A stretch of 64,000 nucleotides of DNA from Poindextera sp963719975 (GTDB taxonomy: Bacteria; Pseudomonadota; Alphaproteobacteria; Caulobacterales; Caulobacteraceae). Of the stretch, positions 63,449 through 64,000 are shown piece after piece (within the stretch, counting starts at the first letter, position 1; every line of letters begins with the position of its first letter). The DNA lies in contig CAVRED010000009.1 in assembly GCA_963719975.1 (NCBI GenBank), positions 248,001 through 312,000 of the forward strand, in the 5' to 3' direction. The notes under the pieces are model-generated. The model saw only the letters and a list, made by a program, of their open reading frames with translations. It was not told the DNA's origin and did no database searches. Made by a program: the position numbers and the translations under genes.

Positions 63449-64000
63449 ATGGCCCTGAAAGTCGCCATCGTCGGCCTGCCCAACGTCGGCAAATCGACCC
63501 TGTTCAACGCGCTGACCGAGACCGCCGCGGCGCAGGCGGCGAACTATCCGTTCTGCACCATCGAGCCCAACGTCGGCGACGTGGCGGTGCCCGAGCCGCG
63601 CCTGGACGCCCTGGCCCGGATCGCCGCCTCGAAGGAGATCATCCCGGCCCGGATCAACTTCGTCGACGTGGCCGGCCTGGTGCGCGGCGCCTCGAAGGGC
63701 GAGGGCCTGGGCAACCAGTTCCTGAGCCACATCCGCGACTGCGACGCCGTGGCCTTCGTCGCCCGCTGTTTCACCGACGACGAGGTGAGCCACGTCGAAG
63801 GGCGCATCGACCCGATCGACGATCTCGACATCATCGAGACCGAGCTGATGCTGGCCGACCTGGAGAGCCTGGAGCGGCGCGTGGTCAACCTCGAGAAGCG
63901 GGCCATGGGCGGCGACAAGGAGAGCATCACGACCTTGCGCCTCGTTCGCCTGGCGCTGGAGGCGCTGAGCGCCGGGCGGCCGGCGCGCACCGTCGCCGTG
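63449..64000 (+). CDS. ychF: Redox-regulated ATPase YchF (partial, runs off the window)
   Basis: The first 184 residues of the Obg-like YchF/OLA1 protein from an ATG at 63449. G1 is VAIVGLPNVGKSTLFNALT, and NYPFCTIEPNVGDVAVPEPR, FVDVAGLVRGASKGEGLGNQ and FLSHIRDCDAVAFVARCF follow, with the coiled-coil insertion beginning near residue 125. YchF binds ribosomes and prefers ATP. It is the third gene of the rplY-pth-ychF block, here separated by the pirin gene on the other strand. Confidence 0.95.
   Translation, partial: MALKVAIVGLPNVGKSTLFNALTETAAAQAANYPFCTIEPNVGDVAVPEPRLDALARIAASKEIIPARINFVDVAGLVRGASKGEGLGNQFLSHIRDCDAVAFVARCFTDDEVSHVEGRIDPIDDLDIIETELMLADLESLERRVVNLEKRAMGGDKESITTLRLVRLALEALSAGRPARTVAV

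Overview
The window is high-GC alphaproteobacterial chromosome, most likely Caulobacterales (Phenylobacterium or Caulobacter type). The evidence is the mix of conserved blocks (rplY-pth-ychF, lgt next to a MidA-type methyltransferase and a UbiK-like factor, proC next to a YbjN-domain gene, prs), DUF6481, an aa3-oxidase subunit IV-like protein and FixK/FNR-type operators. This is inference from gene content; no rRNA, tRNA, phage, IS element or CRISPR array was seen.

Region 1 (0-7 kb, minus strand) is one formate dehydrogenase operon in transcription order fdsG-fdsB-fdsA-fdsD-fdhD-mobA: the NAD-dependent, molybdenum-containing soluble enzyme plus its sulfurtransferase and cofactor-guanylylation enzyme. 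Region 2 (6.6-21 kb) is housekeeping: ilvE, an OmpR-type two-component pair, a TlpA-like thioredoxin, a TauD-type dioxygenase, cytochrome b561, proC, lgt, midA, a PgeF-like protein, a GNAT enzyme and prs. Region 3 (21-43 kb) is accessory-like: many short monocistronic genes with wide spacers, two transcription regulators, a hybrid histidine kinase, stress-type membrane proteins (HdeD, rhomboid, DUF1269-like), small Cys-rich exported proteins, an Ala-zipper lipoprotein, gene remnants, and several families of dispersed repeats. Region 4 (43-60 kb) holds dinB, a phytanoyl-CoA dioxygenase-like gene, a glutamate-synthase-like flavoprotein, a purple acid phosphatase followed by a tyrosine phosphatase, an MFS transporter with an FAD oxidoreductase, an orphan pstB and an atypical pyruvate kinase. 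Region 5 (60-64 kb) is 2TM, rplY, pth, pirin and the start of ychF.

Two patterns cut across the regions. First, four near-perfect FNR/FixK boxes (TTGAY-N4-RTCAA) lie in intergenic DNA at about 25.6, 28.1, 42.5 and 47.3 kb, upstream of hdeD/rhomboid, a DUF1269-like coiled-coil gene, the Ala-zipper lipoprotein and a 101-residue gene. This suggests a scattered low-oxygen regulon of envelope and stress proteins and is the most promising biology here. Second, at least 17 otherwise well-conserved genes carry one or more single-base frameshifts, mostly in short homopolymers, concentrated in 0-28 kb and again at 62 kb, while 29-61 kb reads cleanly. That looks like uneven sequence polishing rather than decay, so frameshifted genes are reported as whole genes with the break points stated.

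The 22-43 kb interval also carries at least five good copies of a GTCCGC...GCGGAC palindromic repeat, a 243-base duplication of the promoter and signal-peptide region of a TPR gene, and a pair of 115-base repeats flanked by gene fragments. This marks a recombination-prone segment.
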